From Kibdelosporangium sp. MJ126-NF4 (lineage in GTDB: Bacteria > Actinomycetota > Actinomycetes > Mycobacteriales > Pseudonocardiaceae), in contig NZ_CDME01000016.1 of the NCBI RefSeq assembly GCF_000826545.1, forward strand, positions 552,960 to 616,959: a stretch of DNA of 64,000 bases, written 5' to 3'. The position numbers and the translations under genes are program-made. The notes under the pieces were generated by a model. It saw only the letters and a program-made list of their open reading frames with translations. It was not told where the DNA came from and did not search any database. The stretch's first letter is position 1, and each line of letters opens with the position of its first letter. Shown piece after piece: positions 1-9,121 of this stretch.

Positions 1-1
1 C

Positions 2-880
2 TGGCGCTGGATCTTCCTTGCCTCGCTGCCTGTCTGGGTGGTGGCCGTCGTGTTGGGCAGCACCGCGTTGACCGAGAGCGCGCGCACCGGCAAACGCGTC
101 GACCTGCCCGGTATCGCCGCTTTCACGTTGTCCGCGACCGCGTTGACCTACGCCGTGATCAACGGCGGCGATCACGGCTGGACGGCGCCGGGCACCGTCA
201 TCGCCGCGATCGTCACGGTGGTGGCGGTGGCGGCGTTCGTCATGGTGCAGCGGCTCAGCCCCGCGCCGATGGTGCCGTCGAAACTGTTCGGCACGCCCGC
301 GTTTCTCGGCGTCCTGGTGGTCGCGTTCGGATACTACTTCGCCGCGTTCGGCGCGCTTCCGGTGCTGTCGCTGTGGTTGCAGGGCACGGCGGGGCTCAGT
401 CCGCTGGGCACGTCACTGGTGCTGACCGTGCAGATCGTGGTGTTCTTCCTGGTTTCCGGGCTGATCAGCGACCGGCTGCACCGGCTGGCGCCCAGCATGG
501 TGCTCGGCGGCGCGACCGTCCTCGTCGGACTGGGCTGCGCGGCCGCCGCCGCGGTGCTGGCCGATCCGGGCTGGGTTGCCCTGCTGCCCGCGCTGGTGCT
601 CACCGGGCTCGGCGCGGGCATGGTGTCCCCCGTGTTCCCGGCGGTGGCGATCGCCTCTGTGCCACCGGCCTACGGCGGCACAGCGGGCGCGGCGGCCAAC
701 AGTTCCCGCCAGCTCGGCCTGGCACTGGGGATCGCGTTGTGCGGCACGATCTACCGCGGTCACGGTCCACAGACGACGGACGGGATCGTCGGCGCGATGC
801 TGTTCTGTGCCGCGCTCGCGATTCTCAGCGGCCTTGTGGCGGCACGGTTGCTGCGCAGCCACCAACCCGCACATGTGTAG
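2..880 (+). CDS. MFS drug exporter, C-terminal part (cut by window edge)
   Basis: The 5' end lies outside the window. The frame is open from base 2 and reads W-R-W-I-F-L-A-S-L-P-V, the conserved stretch near the end of the first half of DHA2-type (14-helix) major facilitator drug exporters. About 290 residues follow with some eight strongly hydrophobic segments, short basic loops such as SDRLHR, and a typical C-terminal helix ending at a TAG at 878-880. Family knowledge suggests proton-driven export of small toxic molecules across the cytoplasmic membrane; the substrate cannot be inferred. The next gene starts 66 bases downstream on the same strand. Confidence 0.85.
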   Translation, partial: WRWIFLASLPVWVVAVVLGSTALTESARTGKRVDLPGIAAFTLSATALTYAVINGGDHGWTAPGTVIAAIVTVVAVAAFVMVQRLSPAPMVPSKLFGTPAFLGVLVVAFGYYFAAFGALPVLSLWLQGTAGLSPLGTSLVLTVQIVVFFLVSGLISDRLHRLAPSMVLGGATVLVGLGCAAAAAVLADPGWVALLPALVLTGLGAGMVSPVFPAVAIASVPPAYGGTAGAAANSSRQLGLALGIALCGTIYRGHGPQTTDGIVGAMLFCAALAILSGLVAARLLRSHQPAHV

Positions 881-946
881 GTGGGGGCCAGCCCCCGGGG
901 GTTCGCCAGGTGTCCCAGCGGGTCCACAGTCAGAACACTGAACCGT

Positions 947-2311
947 ATGAACCGACGCCTGTCCCGCGCACTCACGGCTGGCACCGCACTGTGCGCCGCA
1001 CTCACGGTCGTTACCCCAGCGCGGGCCGACGGTGGCGGCTCGGTGGACGGCGTGTGGCTGGCCGACGGCTACGGCTCAGTCATCGAAGTCGCCGACGGCC
1101 ACGCCCAGTCCTATGAGACCACCAGGATCAGCTGCGCCAAGGGAGTGGACTCGGCGCAGACCGGACCGGGCCGCTTCGCCAACGAGGACTTCGAGTTCAG
1201 CCTCCGGGCCGACCGCGGGCAGCGTGCGGTCATGCGGATCGACAGCTCGGTCGGCGAACGGCACCTGCGGCGACTGTCCACACTGCCCGACCTGTGCCGG
1301 GTTGCCGCCCCGGCGAACCGGATCGCGTCCTTCGACGTGTTCTGGACGACCTTCGCCGAGAACTACCCGTTCTTCGCCGCCAAAGGCGTGGACTGGGCGG
1401 CTGTCCGTGCCCGGTACCGGCCCTCGGTGCGCGAGGACATGACCGACGGGGAGTTCTTCGACCTGCTGACCGAGATGGTCGCCCCGCTGCACGACGCGCA
1501 TGTCTTCCTCCGCGCGGGCACCCGCGGGTTCGTGGCGGTCCGACCAGGCACGACGTTCCCGACCCCGGCCAAGGAGGACGCGGTGCGGGCGTTCGTCGTC
1601 AGGCGGGATCTTGGTGGCAAACCGTTGCTGGAGTTCGGGAACAAGCGGATCGGCTACGCCGAACTGCCGGGCCGCATCGGATACCTGCGAGTGTCCGCGT
1701 TCACGGGCTACACCGGCAAGGGATACGCCGCCGACGCCGCGGAGCTCGACCGCACGCTGGACACCGTGCTGCCCAAGAACACGGCAGCACTGCGCGGGCT
1801 GATCATCGACCTCCGCATCAACGGCGGCGGTGACGACCCGCACGGCATCCGGATCGCACGGCGCCTGACCCGTCAGCCGTACCTGGCGTACGCCAAACAG
1901 GCCCGCAACGACGCTGACGATCCGACGCGGTACACCCGGCCTCAGCCGCAGTGGGTGCTCCCCGAGCGCGACGCGCCGGTCCACGACGGCCCGCTCGTGG
2001 TGCTGACCGGCGGATCCACGCTCAGCGCGGGCGAGACGTTCACCCAGGCCCTGCTCGGCCGGACACCGGAGCCGGTGCTGATCGGCGAGAACACCCAGGG
2101 TGTCTTCTCCGACAAGCTGGAGCGGACACTGCCCAACGGCTGGTTTCTCACCCTGCCCAACGAGCGGTACCTGACCCGTCGCGGCCACACCTTCGACGGC
2201 ACGGGCATCCCACCGCACATCCGGACCCCGGTCTTCACCGACGAGGAGTTCGCCGCCGACCGCGACTCCGCGTTCGACCAGGCGGTCGCCCTGCTGCGGC
2301 ACGGACGCTGA
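947..2311 (+). CDS. Exported S41-family peptidase (tricorn/IRBP-like)
   Basis: A 454-residue protein starting at ATG 947; the GTG at 881 in the same frame would add 22 residues before a clear Sec signal peptide (MNRRLSRAL, hydrophobic core, A-R-A cleavage site). The middle holds the S41 fold: a helical FWTTFAENYPFF region, the strand IIDLRINGGGDD, and the nucleophile motif GGSTLSAGE with Ser360. The motif after it reads GENTQGV, where CtpA/Prc enzymes have the catalytic Lys (GKG). This suggests the Ser/His/Glu-type S41 branch rather than the Ser-Lys dyad branch. No PDZ domain is obvious. It probably acts outside the membrane on peptides; substrate unknown. Confidence 0.85.
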   Translation: MNRRLSRALTAGTALCAALTVVTPARADGGGSVDGVWLADGYGSVIEVADGHAQSYETTRISCAKGVDSAQTGPGRFANEDFEFSLRADRGQRAVMRIDSSVGERHLRRLSTLPDLCRVAAPANRIASFDVFWTTFAENYPFFAAKGVDWAAVRARYRPSVREDMTDGEFFDLLTEMVAPLHDAHVFLRAGTRGFVAVRPGTTFPTPAKEDAVRAFVVRRDLGGKPLLEFGNKRIGYAELPGRIGYLRVSAFTGYTGKGYAADAAELDRTLDTVLPKNTAALRGLIIDLRINGGGDDPHGIRIARRLTRQPYLAYAKQARNDADDPTRYTRPQPQWVLPERDAPVHDGPLVVLTGGSTLSAGETFTQALLGRTPEPVLIGENTQGVFSDKLERTLPNGWFLTLPNERYLTRRGHTFDGTGIPPHIRTPVFTDEEFAADRDSAFDQAVALLRHGR

Positions 2312-2326
2312 CCGGACAGGTCAGCG
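2306..2326. terminator. Bidirectional hairpin between convergent genes
   Basis: Perfect 8-bp stem, CGCTGACC and GGTCAGCG, with a 5-base loop. It spans the stop codons of the S41 peptidase and the convergent epoxide hydrolase, so it can serve both. There is no T-run, as is common for actinobacterial terminators. Confidence 0.55.
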
Positions 2327-3475
2327 CAGGCGCCGGAACGCGTCCCGCAGCTCCGCCACCAGGAGATCCGGTTGTTCGAGGCCGGGGAAATGGCCGCCGC
2401 GGTCCAGTTCGTGCCACGAACGCAGGTCGACGTAGCGGCGCTCAGCCCACCGGCGGGCCGTGGGCCATGGTTCGGCGGGGAACAGCGAGCACGCGGTCGG
2501 GACGGTCACGGTCTGCGCGTTCTCCTGCTCCGCACTGCGCGGCACCCAGCGCAACGACTCCCAGTACCAGCGGGAGCTGGACGCGCCCGTCCCGGTCAGC
2601 CAGTACAGGCTGATGCCGTCGGCCTGCTGGCGAGGGCTCACCCCGCCACCGGACCCCGGCCGGGTGTCGGAGTAGGCGGCGAACTTCTCGCCCAGCCACG
2701 CGGCCAGCCCGGACGGCGAGTCGAGCAGCGCGTACCCGAGGGTCTGTGGTCGCGTACCCATCTGGAGACCGAAGCCGTAGCCGTCGGCCATGTGCAGGTC
2801 GCGGCGCTCGATCATCCGCAGCTCGCCGGGAGACGCGGTGGCCCTGTCGTCCGGCAACGGCGAGGCGACGGGCATGGTCAGGTGCAATCCGGTCACCCGT
2901 GACGGGTGCAGCCTGGCCAGTTCGGTGCTGACGATCGCGCCCCAGTCGCCGCCGTGCGCGCCGAACCGCTCATAGCCGAGCCTGCTCATCAACGTCGCCC
3001 ACGCCCGCGCCGTCCGGCCGGGATGCCAGCCGGTCGTGGTGGGTCGGTCGCTGAACCCGAATCCGGGCAGTGCGGGCACGACGAGGTGGAACGCGTCGCG
3101 CGGGTCGCCGCCGTACGCGGCGGGATCGCTCAGTGGACCGAGTACCTGCTCGAACTCCAGTACCGATCCCGGCCAGCCGTGCGTCAGCAGCAGCGGTGTC
3201 GCCGACTGTTCCGGCGAACGGACATGCCAGAACACGATCCCCAGGTCGTCGATGACAGTGCGGTACTGCGGAATGGCGTTCCACTGGCGTTCACGTTCCC
3301 GCCAGTCGTGTGTCCGCAGCTGTTCGAGCAACGCACGCAGTTGTCCCCATTTCAGGCCCTGCGAGTCGTCTGGCACCGTTTCCGGCTCGGGGAGGCGGAC
3401 GCGGTTGAGACGCGCGTGCAGGTCGGCGAGCGCTGAGTCGGGAATGGCGATGGTGAACGGCACGATGTCGGGCAC
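2321..3475 (-). CDS. Epoxide hydrolase family alpha/beta hydrolase
   Basis: The 384-residue protein opens with the epoxide-hydrolase N-terminal domain (residues 1-90: IPDSALADLHARLNRVRLPE and the WNAIPQYRTVID segment), followed by an alpha/beta hydrolase fold. The oxyanion motif HGWPGS lies at 99-104, the nucleophile is Asp177 in GGDWG, and the base is probably His362 in DRGGHFPGLEQP. In this family Asp attacks an epoxide and the ester is hydrolysed to a vicinal diol. There is no signal peptide, so it is cytosolic. The AraC regulator 60 bases upstream on the same strand may be its regulator. Physiological substrate unknown. Confidence 0.88.
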   Translation of the reverse strand: MPDIVPFTIAIPDSALADLHARLNRVRLPEPETVPDDSQGLKWGQLRALLEQLRTHDWRERERQWNAIPQYRTVIDDLGIVFWHVRSPEQSATPLLLTHGWPGSVLEFEQVLGPLSDPAAYGGDPRDAFHLVVPALPGFGFSDRPTTTGWHPGRTARAWATLMSRLGYERFGAHGGDWGAIVSTELARLHPSRVTGLHLTMPVASPLPDDRATASPGELRMIERRDLHMADGYGFGLQMGTRPQTLGYALLDSPSGLAAWLGEKFAAYSDTRPGSGGGVSPRQQADGISLYWLTGTGASSSRWYWESLRWVPRSAEQENAQTVTVPTACSLFPAEPWPTARRWAERRYVDLRSWHELDRGGHFPGLEQPDLLVAELRDAFRRLR

Positions 3476-3535
3476 AGGACGGAGGCTAGGTTCGTGTCCG
3501 GTGTGGCGAGAATGCGCCAGATTGCTGCCAACCGG

Positions 3536-4414
3536 TCAGGAATTGCGGTAGGCCGACGGCCGTACGCCGATGTGCCGCAGGAACGTCGTCGACAGGGAGC
3601 CTGCGCTGCCGAACCCGCACCGCGCCGCGATCCGGTCGAGTGACAGGTCGCTGTCGTCGAGCAGGCGGCGGGCCTCCTCGATGCGCAGGCCGGTGAAGTA
3701 GCGGTGCGGGGTCTGTCCGGTCGTGGCTTTGAAGACCCGGATGAAGTGGAACACGCTCAGGCCCACCTCGGCGGCGATGTCCGCCAGCGTCACCTGGTCG
3801 GCCAGGCGCTCCCGCATCACTGTGATGGCCTTGTGCGCGCGGGACTTGTCACTGTCCGGCTCCGGGCCGACCGCCTGGCGTGTCAGCAGGTGGGTGGCGA
3901 GGAACGCGGCGGCCGTCTCCGCGTACAGGTCGCCCACCGCGTGCGCCGTGTCCAGTGACCGCAGTGTGTGCTCGACCACCCGGTCGCCCGCCGCGACCGC
4001 CGCGGCCATCTGCTCGTAGTCGACCGGCCGCCCGTCCAGGCGCTCGGCCACCCGCTCCAGTGTCGTGTGGGGAATGTGGACCTGCAGCGTCCGGAAGGGA
4101 TGCGCCGACCGGTAGCCACGCTGGGCGCTCTGGCCGGGAACCGTCATGTCGAGCGTCCCCGGCAGCCAGCGCCTGCTTTCCCAGCGCCCGGTGGTCCGTG
4201 TCCGCATCTCGGCATGGCCCGCGACGGTCAGCACGAGGTGCAGGTCGGACGTCGCGGGCAGCGCCATCTCCTCGACCTGCGAGACGTGCTCGAACCGCTG
4301 GACGAGCAGCGACCGCCACCCGAGGTCCTGCCAGCTGCAGAACCTCCGGTTCACGTACCGGTCCGTGTCGACGACCGCGTACGGTTCGAGGTCGAAATCA
4401 GACGACTGGAACAC
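3536..4414 (-). CDS. AraC-family transcriptional regulator
   Basis: A 292-residue protein with an N-terminal cupin-like sensing region (about 1-180) and two C-terminal helix-turn-helix motifs: TLADIAAEVGLSVFHFIRVF and the later LDRIAARCGFGSAGSLSTTF, ending in the usual IGVRPSAYR. The architecture is that of AraC/XylS activators responding to a small ligand. It precedes the epoxide hydrolase in the same direction and follows the amidohydrolase gene by 18 bases, so it could be read together with either. Ligand and targets are not visible. Confidence 0.9.
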   Translation of the reverse strand: MFQSSDFDLEPYAVVDTDRYVNRRFCSWQDLGWRSLLVQRFEHVSQVEEMALPATSDLHLVLTVAGHAEMRTRTTGRWESRRWLPGTLDMTVPGQSAQRGYRSAHPFRTLQVHIPHTTLERVAERLDGRPVDYEQMAAAVAAGDRVVEHTLRSLDTAHAVGDLYAETAAAFLATHLLTRQAVGPEPDSDKSRAHKAITVMRERLADQVTLADIAAEVGLSVFHFIRVFKATTGQTPHRYFTGLRIEEARRLLDDSDLSLDRIAARCGFGSAGSLSTTFLRHIGVRPSAYRNS

Positions 4415-4432
4415 CGCACCGAGGATACCCGC

Positions 4433-7387
4433 TCACGGCCGGAACGGTGCCGTCAAGGACTCCACAGTGGACAACCTGCCGTTCTTCATCACCATCCGGA
4501 CGTCCGCCAGCCTGGTGATGTCACGGGAGGCGTCCCCCTCGGTGAACACCAGGTCGGCGAGCTTGCCCGCCTCGACACTGCCGAGATCCCGCTCGACGCC
4601 CAGCTCGCGCGCGGGCAGCAAGGTGGCGCTGTGCAGCGCCTCGAACGGCGAGATGCCGTACTTGGCCATCGCGCGGAGGTTCAGGTGCAGGCTCACCGCG
4701 GTGCTGTCCAGCGGGGCGTCGGTGCCCGCCACGACCGTGCCTCCGGCGTCCAGCAGCCGTTTGATGGTCCCCACATCACGACGGGCCTGCTCTGGCGTCC
4801 CGTCGAGGAAGCCACATGGGCCTTTGCCCTGTGCGCACAGGAGTTTGGCCAGCAACGCCTGCTGCTCGGCGGTGGTGTACAGGGCCCGCACTCGCGGATC
4901 GCCGAGAATGCCCGGGTCGTCGGCCAGCAGTGAGCTCGCGCTGAACATCGTTGTGCTGAAGGGCATCCGGCCGCGTGCCGCCAGCTGGATCACGTCGTCG
5001 TAGACGCCGCCCGCCGACGACTCACGGGAGAAACCGAAGCCCCATTTCGTCGGCCCCGACAGGTGTTCCTTCATGTCCACGCCGTTGGCGACCGCGGGGT
5101 GCAGGTAGTGCGAGGTGGTGGGGATGCCCAGCCGGTGTGCCCGCCCGGCGGTCTGTGCCTGCCAGTCGACGCGGAACCGCTCGTAGGTCTTGACGAGGTC
5201 GTAGCCGAGACCGCGCACGCGGGACCATTCCAGTTCCAGCTGCCGTTCGTCGCGCACCGGCCGCGCGAACTCCCAGCCGACGCGGGAGCCTTCGAGCATC
5301 TCGCCGGTCATGAAGAACCTGGGGCCGACCCGTGTCCCGGCGCTGAGGGACTCGCGGTCCTCGACCGCCCGGTACGCGGGATCGCCGGTGGACCGCGTGG
5401 TGGTGATCCCGTAGGACAACAGCAGCCTGCCCTGGCGGTCGCCGGTGAACTTCGCGCGCATCTCCTGGTGCATGTGCATGTCCACCAGGCCGGGCGTGAC
5501 CGTGAGCGCGGACGCGTCCACGAACTGCCAGCCGCGCCGATCCCGGTCCGCGCGGTGCGGTTCCACGCGCCTGATCCGGTTGCCGACGACGATGATGTCC
5601 ACGTCGGTCCTCGGCTCGGCGTGCCGCCCGTCCCACAGCCTGCCCGCGTGGACAACCAGCCGGGTGTCCGGCTTGTCCTGGACGAACGTCAGTCCGGTCG
5701 GGACGTCACCCGTCGGCTTTCCCTCCACTGTGGTGGTTCGAAGCAGACCGTTGTGCAGGTAGAGCAAGGTCTTGGCGTCGCCGCTCCAGCTCGGTGAGTC
5801 GCTGGCCTCGTGCGTGACCTGGCGAGCCGGACCGGTCGGGGTGCCTGTCGAGTCGACAGGCAGCACGTGGATCGTGCTGTTCATGGAGAACGCGAGCAGC
5901 CTGCCGTCCGGCGACCACACCGGGCCGTCACTGCCCCGAGTGGACACCGACCCGAACGGCGCCGGGTCGACGATCCTGGTCGCACCCGAAGCCGTGTCGG
6001 CCAGCATGATCCGGTTGCGGTCGGCGTCGGACACGGTGAGCGCGAGGAGTTTCCCGTCCGGTGACCAGCTCGGCTTGCCCGGCGCGTTCAACGGCCCGAT
6101 CACCCGCGCGACCGTCCCGTCCGACAGATCCACCGTGGACGTTTGGCCGGTGTGGTCCTGGAAGGCCAGTTTCCGGCCGTCCGGCGAGAAGACCGGTGCC
6201 GTCTCGGCTCCGGGCAACGAGGTCACCCGGCGCTCCCGCCCGGCGGCGAGATCAAGCACGTACAGGTCTTCGGTGCCTGCCTTGTCCGAGGCGTAGGCGA
6301 CGTGTTTGCCGTCGGCCGACCAGGCGGGATCAGCCTCGAAGAACGCGTCCGAGGTGAGCCGCCGCGCGGAGTCGCCGACTGGCAGCAGCCACACGTCGTT
6401 GAGGGCCTTGAACACCACGGACCGGCCGTCCGGCGACAGCGACGGCCCGTCGATTCCGCGCACGGGCTGCGGGCGCTGGGTGTCGAAGTCGTAGTGCTTG
6501 CGCGGGTACTGGTCGCGTTTCAGGCTGAAGGTCGCCGAGAACGGCACGGTCCGCGACGCGCCGGTGACCACGTCGGTCGCCGCTATCCGCCCGTTCGCGC
6601 TGTAGAGCAGTTCGTTCGTGGACAACCAGCGCGCCGGGAACGGGAACACATCGCGGTGCGGCCCAACCTGGCGGACGGCCCCGGACTCGGCGATCTGCAG
6701 CGAACCGTTGCGCCCGAACGCGAGCCGCCGCCCGTCCGGCGACCAGGACGGCGCCGACACGAAACCGCGCTCGGCGGGAACAACTGTCCGCACAGCCGAG
6801 GTGGCCAGGTCGACGCTCTCGATCGTGGTCCCTTGGACGTAGGCGATGCTCTGCCCGTCCGGCGACCAGGTCGGCTGCGTCTCCTGTGTGGCCGCGGTGG
6901 TGATCCGCCGCACCTCACGGGTGCGCACGTCGACCGTCCAGATGTCCGCGCCGCCAGCCCGGTCCGAGGTGAACGCGATCCGCGTGCCGTCCGGGGACCA
7001 CGCGGGGTACAGGTCGTCGTACTCGCCGTCGGTGAGTTGCCGCACCGAACGCCCGTCCGGTGTGATCGCACGGATGTGGAACATGCCGTCGGCGAAGGAC
7101 TGCACGGCGATCTGGCCACCGTCCGGGGAGAAGACCGGCCAGAACGGGTCGAGGAAGTCGTCGCCGAGCCGCGTGGCGACACCACCGTCACGCGGCAACG
7201 AGAACAGCTGACCCTGCAGGTCCATAACGATGGTGCCGTCCTTGGGCGACACCGTGACCGCGAAGTTGGTGCCTTCGTTGACCGTCACGGTGGTGGTCGC
7301 CTGCGCCGCGCTGGCGACGGTCACCGGGGCAACAGTCACCGGGGCGAAGGCCACCGCGCACACCAGCGCCAGCCGGGAAACCTTCAT
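4433..7387 (-). CDS. Exported amidohydrolase with N-terminal TolB-like beta-propeller
   Basis: The start chosen is ATG 7387, with GGAGG 8 bases upstream; this gives 984 residues with a Sec signal (MKVSRLALVCAVAFAPVTV). Residues ~40-600 hold repeated WD40-like/TolB blades, each with an S-P-D-G signature (at least ten copies). Residues ~610-980 are an amidohydrolase metal-dependent hydrolase: GLVDMHMHQE supplies the HxH metal site, with TTSHYLHP and GTDAPLD as further ligands, and the C-terminal LGSVEAGKLADLV typical of imidazolonepropionase-like enzymes. Family members hydrolyse cyclic amides or peptides; the propeller may bind substrate or cell-wall material. It is the second gene after a PQQ-type propeller protein, 21 bases apart, so the two probably form one exported system. 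Confidence 0.88.
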   Translation of the reverse strand: MKVSRLALVCAVAFAPVTVAPVTVASAAQATTTVTVNEGTNFAVTVSPKDGTIVMDLQGQLFSLPRDGGVATRLGDDFLDPFWPVFSPDGGQIAVQSFADGMFHIRAITPDGRSVRQLTDGEYDDLYPAWSPDGTRIAFTSDRAGGADIWTVDVRTREVRRITTAATQETQPTWSPDGQSIAYVQGTTIESVDLATSAVRTVVPAERGFVSAPSWSPDGRRLAFGRNGSLQIAESGAVRQVGPHRDVFPFPARWLSTNELLYSANGRIAATDVVTGASRTVPFSATFSLKRDQYPRKHYDFDTQRPQPVRGIDGPSLSPDGRSVVFKALNDVWLLPVGDSARRLTSDAFFEADPAWSADGKHVAYASDKAGTEDLYVLDLAAGRERRVTSLPGAETAPVFSPDGRKLAFQDHTGQTSTVDLSDGTVARVIGPLNAPGKPSWSPDGKLLALTVSDADRNRIMLADTASGATRIVDPAPFGSVSTRGSDGPVWSPDGRLLAFSMNSTIHVLPVDSTGTPTGPARQVTHEASDSPSWSGDAKTLLYLHNGLLRTTTVEGKPTGDVPTGLTFVQDKPDTRLVVHAGRLWDGRHAEPRTDVDIIVVGNRIRRVEPHRADRDRRGWQFVDASALTVTPGLVDMHMHQEMRAKFTGDRQGRLLLSYGITTTRSTGDPAYRAVEDRESLSAGTRVGPRFFMTGEMLEGSRVGWEFARPVRDERQLELEWSRVRGLGYDLVKTYERFRVDWQAQTAGRAHRLGIPTTSHYLHPAVANGVDMKEHLSGPTKWGFGFSRESSAGGVYDDVIQLAARGRMPFSTTMFSASSLLADDPGILGDPRVRALYTTAEQQALLAKLLCAQGKGPCGFLDGTPEQARRDVGTIKRLLDAGGTVVAGTDAPLDSTAVSLHLNLRAMAKYGISPFEALHSATLLPARELGVERDLGSVEAGKLADLVFTEGDASRDITRLADVRMVMKNGRLSTVESLTAPFRP

Positions 7388-7408
7388 CTCGACACTCCTC
7401 CACAAAGG

Positions 7409-8983
7409 TCAGAGCCCGAACGCGAGCAGGACGTTGCCGTGTTCGCTCGGATAGGACGGCCAGTAGCCGGACTGCACGTAGAGCATGCCGTTGGCGATCA
7501 CCGCGCCGCCGTTGCCGGAGATCGTGCTGCCTCGGCCGGTCAGGCCGTTCACGCCGACGAAGTCGCGGATCGTGTCGAACTCCCACCGGACAGCGCCGTC
7601 ACGGGCGTCGTAGACGCGCATCTTGCCGTCCGCGCTGCCCTCGTACACCAAACCTGGCGTGCTGCTCACTGCGGGAGTGTGCGCGCGGGCACAAACCGTG
7701 GGATGCTGCGCCGCTCCACCGGTCGTGCAGCCGTCGACGGGATTCGGCGTCTGCCACACGATGTCGCCGTCGGCTGGGTCGAGCGCGAACACTGTGCCGG
7801 GATTGGCGAAGTTGGTGGCCGTGTAGAGGTTGCGGCCGTCGAAGCTGCTGCCCCACTGGATGCCGGACAGTCCACCGCCGGGCATCGGCGCGGACAGCTG
7901 CCGCCGCCAGGAGACCTCGCCGGTCGCCGCGTCGAACGCGTGGAAGACACCGCTTTTCTGGCCGATGCCGACCATGGTGCGGCCGCGGACGTGGAAGAGC
8001 GTCGGTGTGGCACCGAGGTCGTAGTCCAGTGCCGTGCCGTCCTTCTGGCCGGGGCAGTAGCCCTCCGAGTCCGGGAAGGCGCACAGCAGCCGCCAGGTGT
8101 CCGCCTTGGTGACCTGCTGCTTCCAGCGCACCGCGCCGGTTCGCGCGTCCAACGCGAGCAGGGTGTCGAAGTCCCCGGTGGTCCCGGAGTAGAGCTGGCC
8201 GGTGCCGACGTACAGGGTGCCGGTGCGTTCGTCGATCACCGGCGAACTCCACACGCCCGCGCCCGACGGCTCGTACCTGGTCGCCCCGCTCGGCCACGTG
8301 CCGACCGGTTTCGGTTCGGGCACCGTGTGATAGCGCCACGCCAGCTCACCGGTGTCCGCGTCGAGCGAGTCGATGTGGCCGCGGAACGTGCAGCACGGGT
8401 AACCGCGGTCCGGGTTGATGTTCTCGCCGCTGGACGCCCCGATGTAGATCCTGCCCCGGTGGTGGAGCGGGGAACTGGTATGCATCCCGGCCGGGTGCGG
8501 CTCGGTGTCCTTCGACCACACCAGCCGCCCGGTCCGCTGCTCCAGCGCGTAGACGTGCCCCTGGGTGTCGCCGAAGAACACCTTGCCCCGAGCCACCGCT
8601 GGCCCGTCGATCACAATCGCTCCCGTGTGGACGCTGCCGAGGTCGAAGCTCCACCGGGTGGCGCCGGACCGGGCGTCCAGCGCGTGGAACTTCCCGTCCG
8701 GGCTGCCGAAGTAGACGCCGCCGTCGACCACGGCGGGCTGGCTCTTGGCGGGAAACCCGTTCCTGGGGTACGCGAACGCCCACTTCAGGCGCAGTTTCCC
8801 CACGGTGCGGGAGTTGATGGCGCGCTCGGCCGCGTTGAACCGTGAGCCGGAGCTGTCGCCCTGCCATGTGGGCCAGTCACCTTGTCCGTGTCCCAGTGGT
8901 TCCTGGTCGGCGGCGGCGACACCACCGACCAGGAGAGCTGTGGTGCCGGCCAGTACGGTGAGTTTCCTCTGCAGCAACAACAC
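7409..8983 (-). CDS. Exported PQQ-type beta-propeller protein
   Basis: A 524-residue protein with an N-terminal export signal (MLLLQRKLTVLAGTTALLVG...AAAD). The mature part is built of repeated quinoprotein blades such as FHALDARSGATRW, VYALEQRTGRLVW and LLALDARTGAVRW. The opening DWPTWQGDSSGSRFN is like PQQ-dependent polyvinyl-alcohol or alcohol dehydrogenases, and a vicinal Cys pair (GYPCCTF) recalls the disulfide of quinoprotein dehydrogenases. Whether it binds PQQ or is a BamB-like scaffold cannot be decided by eye. It is the first gene of a two-gene operon with the propeller-amidohydrolase. Confidence 0.82.
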   Translation of the reverse strand: MLLLQRKLTVLAGTTALLVGGVAAADQEPLGHGQGDWPTWQGDSSGSRFNAAERAINSRTVGKLRLKWAFAYPRNGFPAKSQPAVVDGGVYFGSPDGKFHALDARSGATRWSFDLGSVHTGAIVIDGPAVARGKVFFGDTQGHVYALEQRTGRLVWSKDTEPHPAGMHTSSPLHHRGRIYIGASSGENINPDRGYPCCTFRGHIDSLDADTGELAWRYHTVPEPKPVGTWPSGATRYEPSGAGVWSSPVIDERTGTLYVGTGQLYSGTTGDFDTLLALDARTGAVRWKQQVTKADTWRLLCAFPDSEGYCPGQKDGTALDYDLGATPTLFHVRGRTMVGIGQKSGVFHAFDAATGEVSWRRQLSAPMPGGGLSGIQWGSSFDGRNLYTATNFANPGTVFALDPADGDIVWQTPNPVDGCTTGGAAQHPTVCARAHTPAVSSTPGLVYEGSADGKMRVYDARDGAVRWEFDTIRDFVGVNGLTGRGSTISGNGGAVIANGMLYVQSGYWPSYPSEHGNVLLAFGL

Positions 8984-9121
8984 TCACTCAGCGTACTGCC
9001 ACGAAGCGAGTCCGCCTTGCTCCGAACAAACCAAAGTTCCCGCACCACACCCGGACTAATCACCACGTTGCAACGAAAGAACACCTTGACAGAACGGAAA
9101 CGACCACCGTGTCCACAGTGG

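Noticed and set aside
883..905. GGGGG...CCCCC hairpin after the MFS gene
   Set aside because: Only a five-base stem in GC-rich DNA; too weak to call a terminator.
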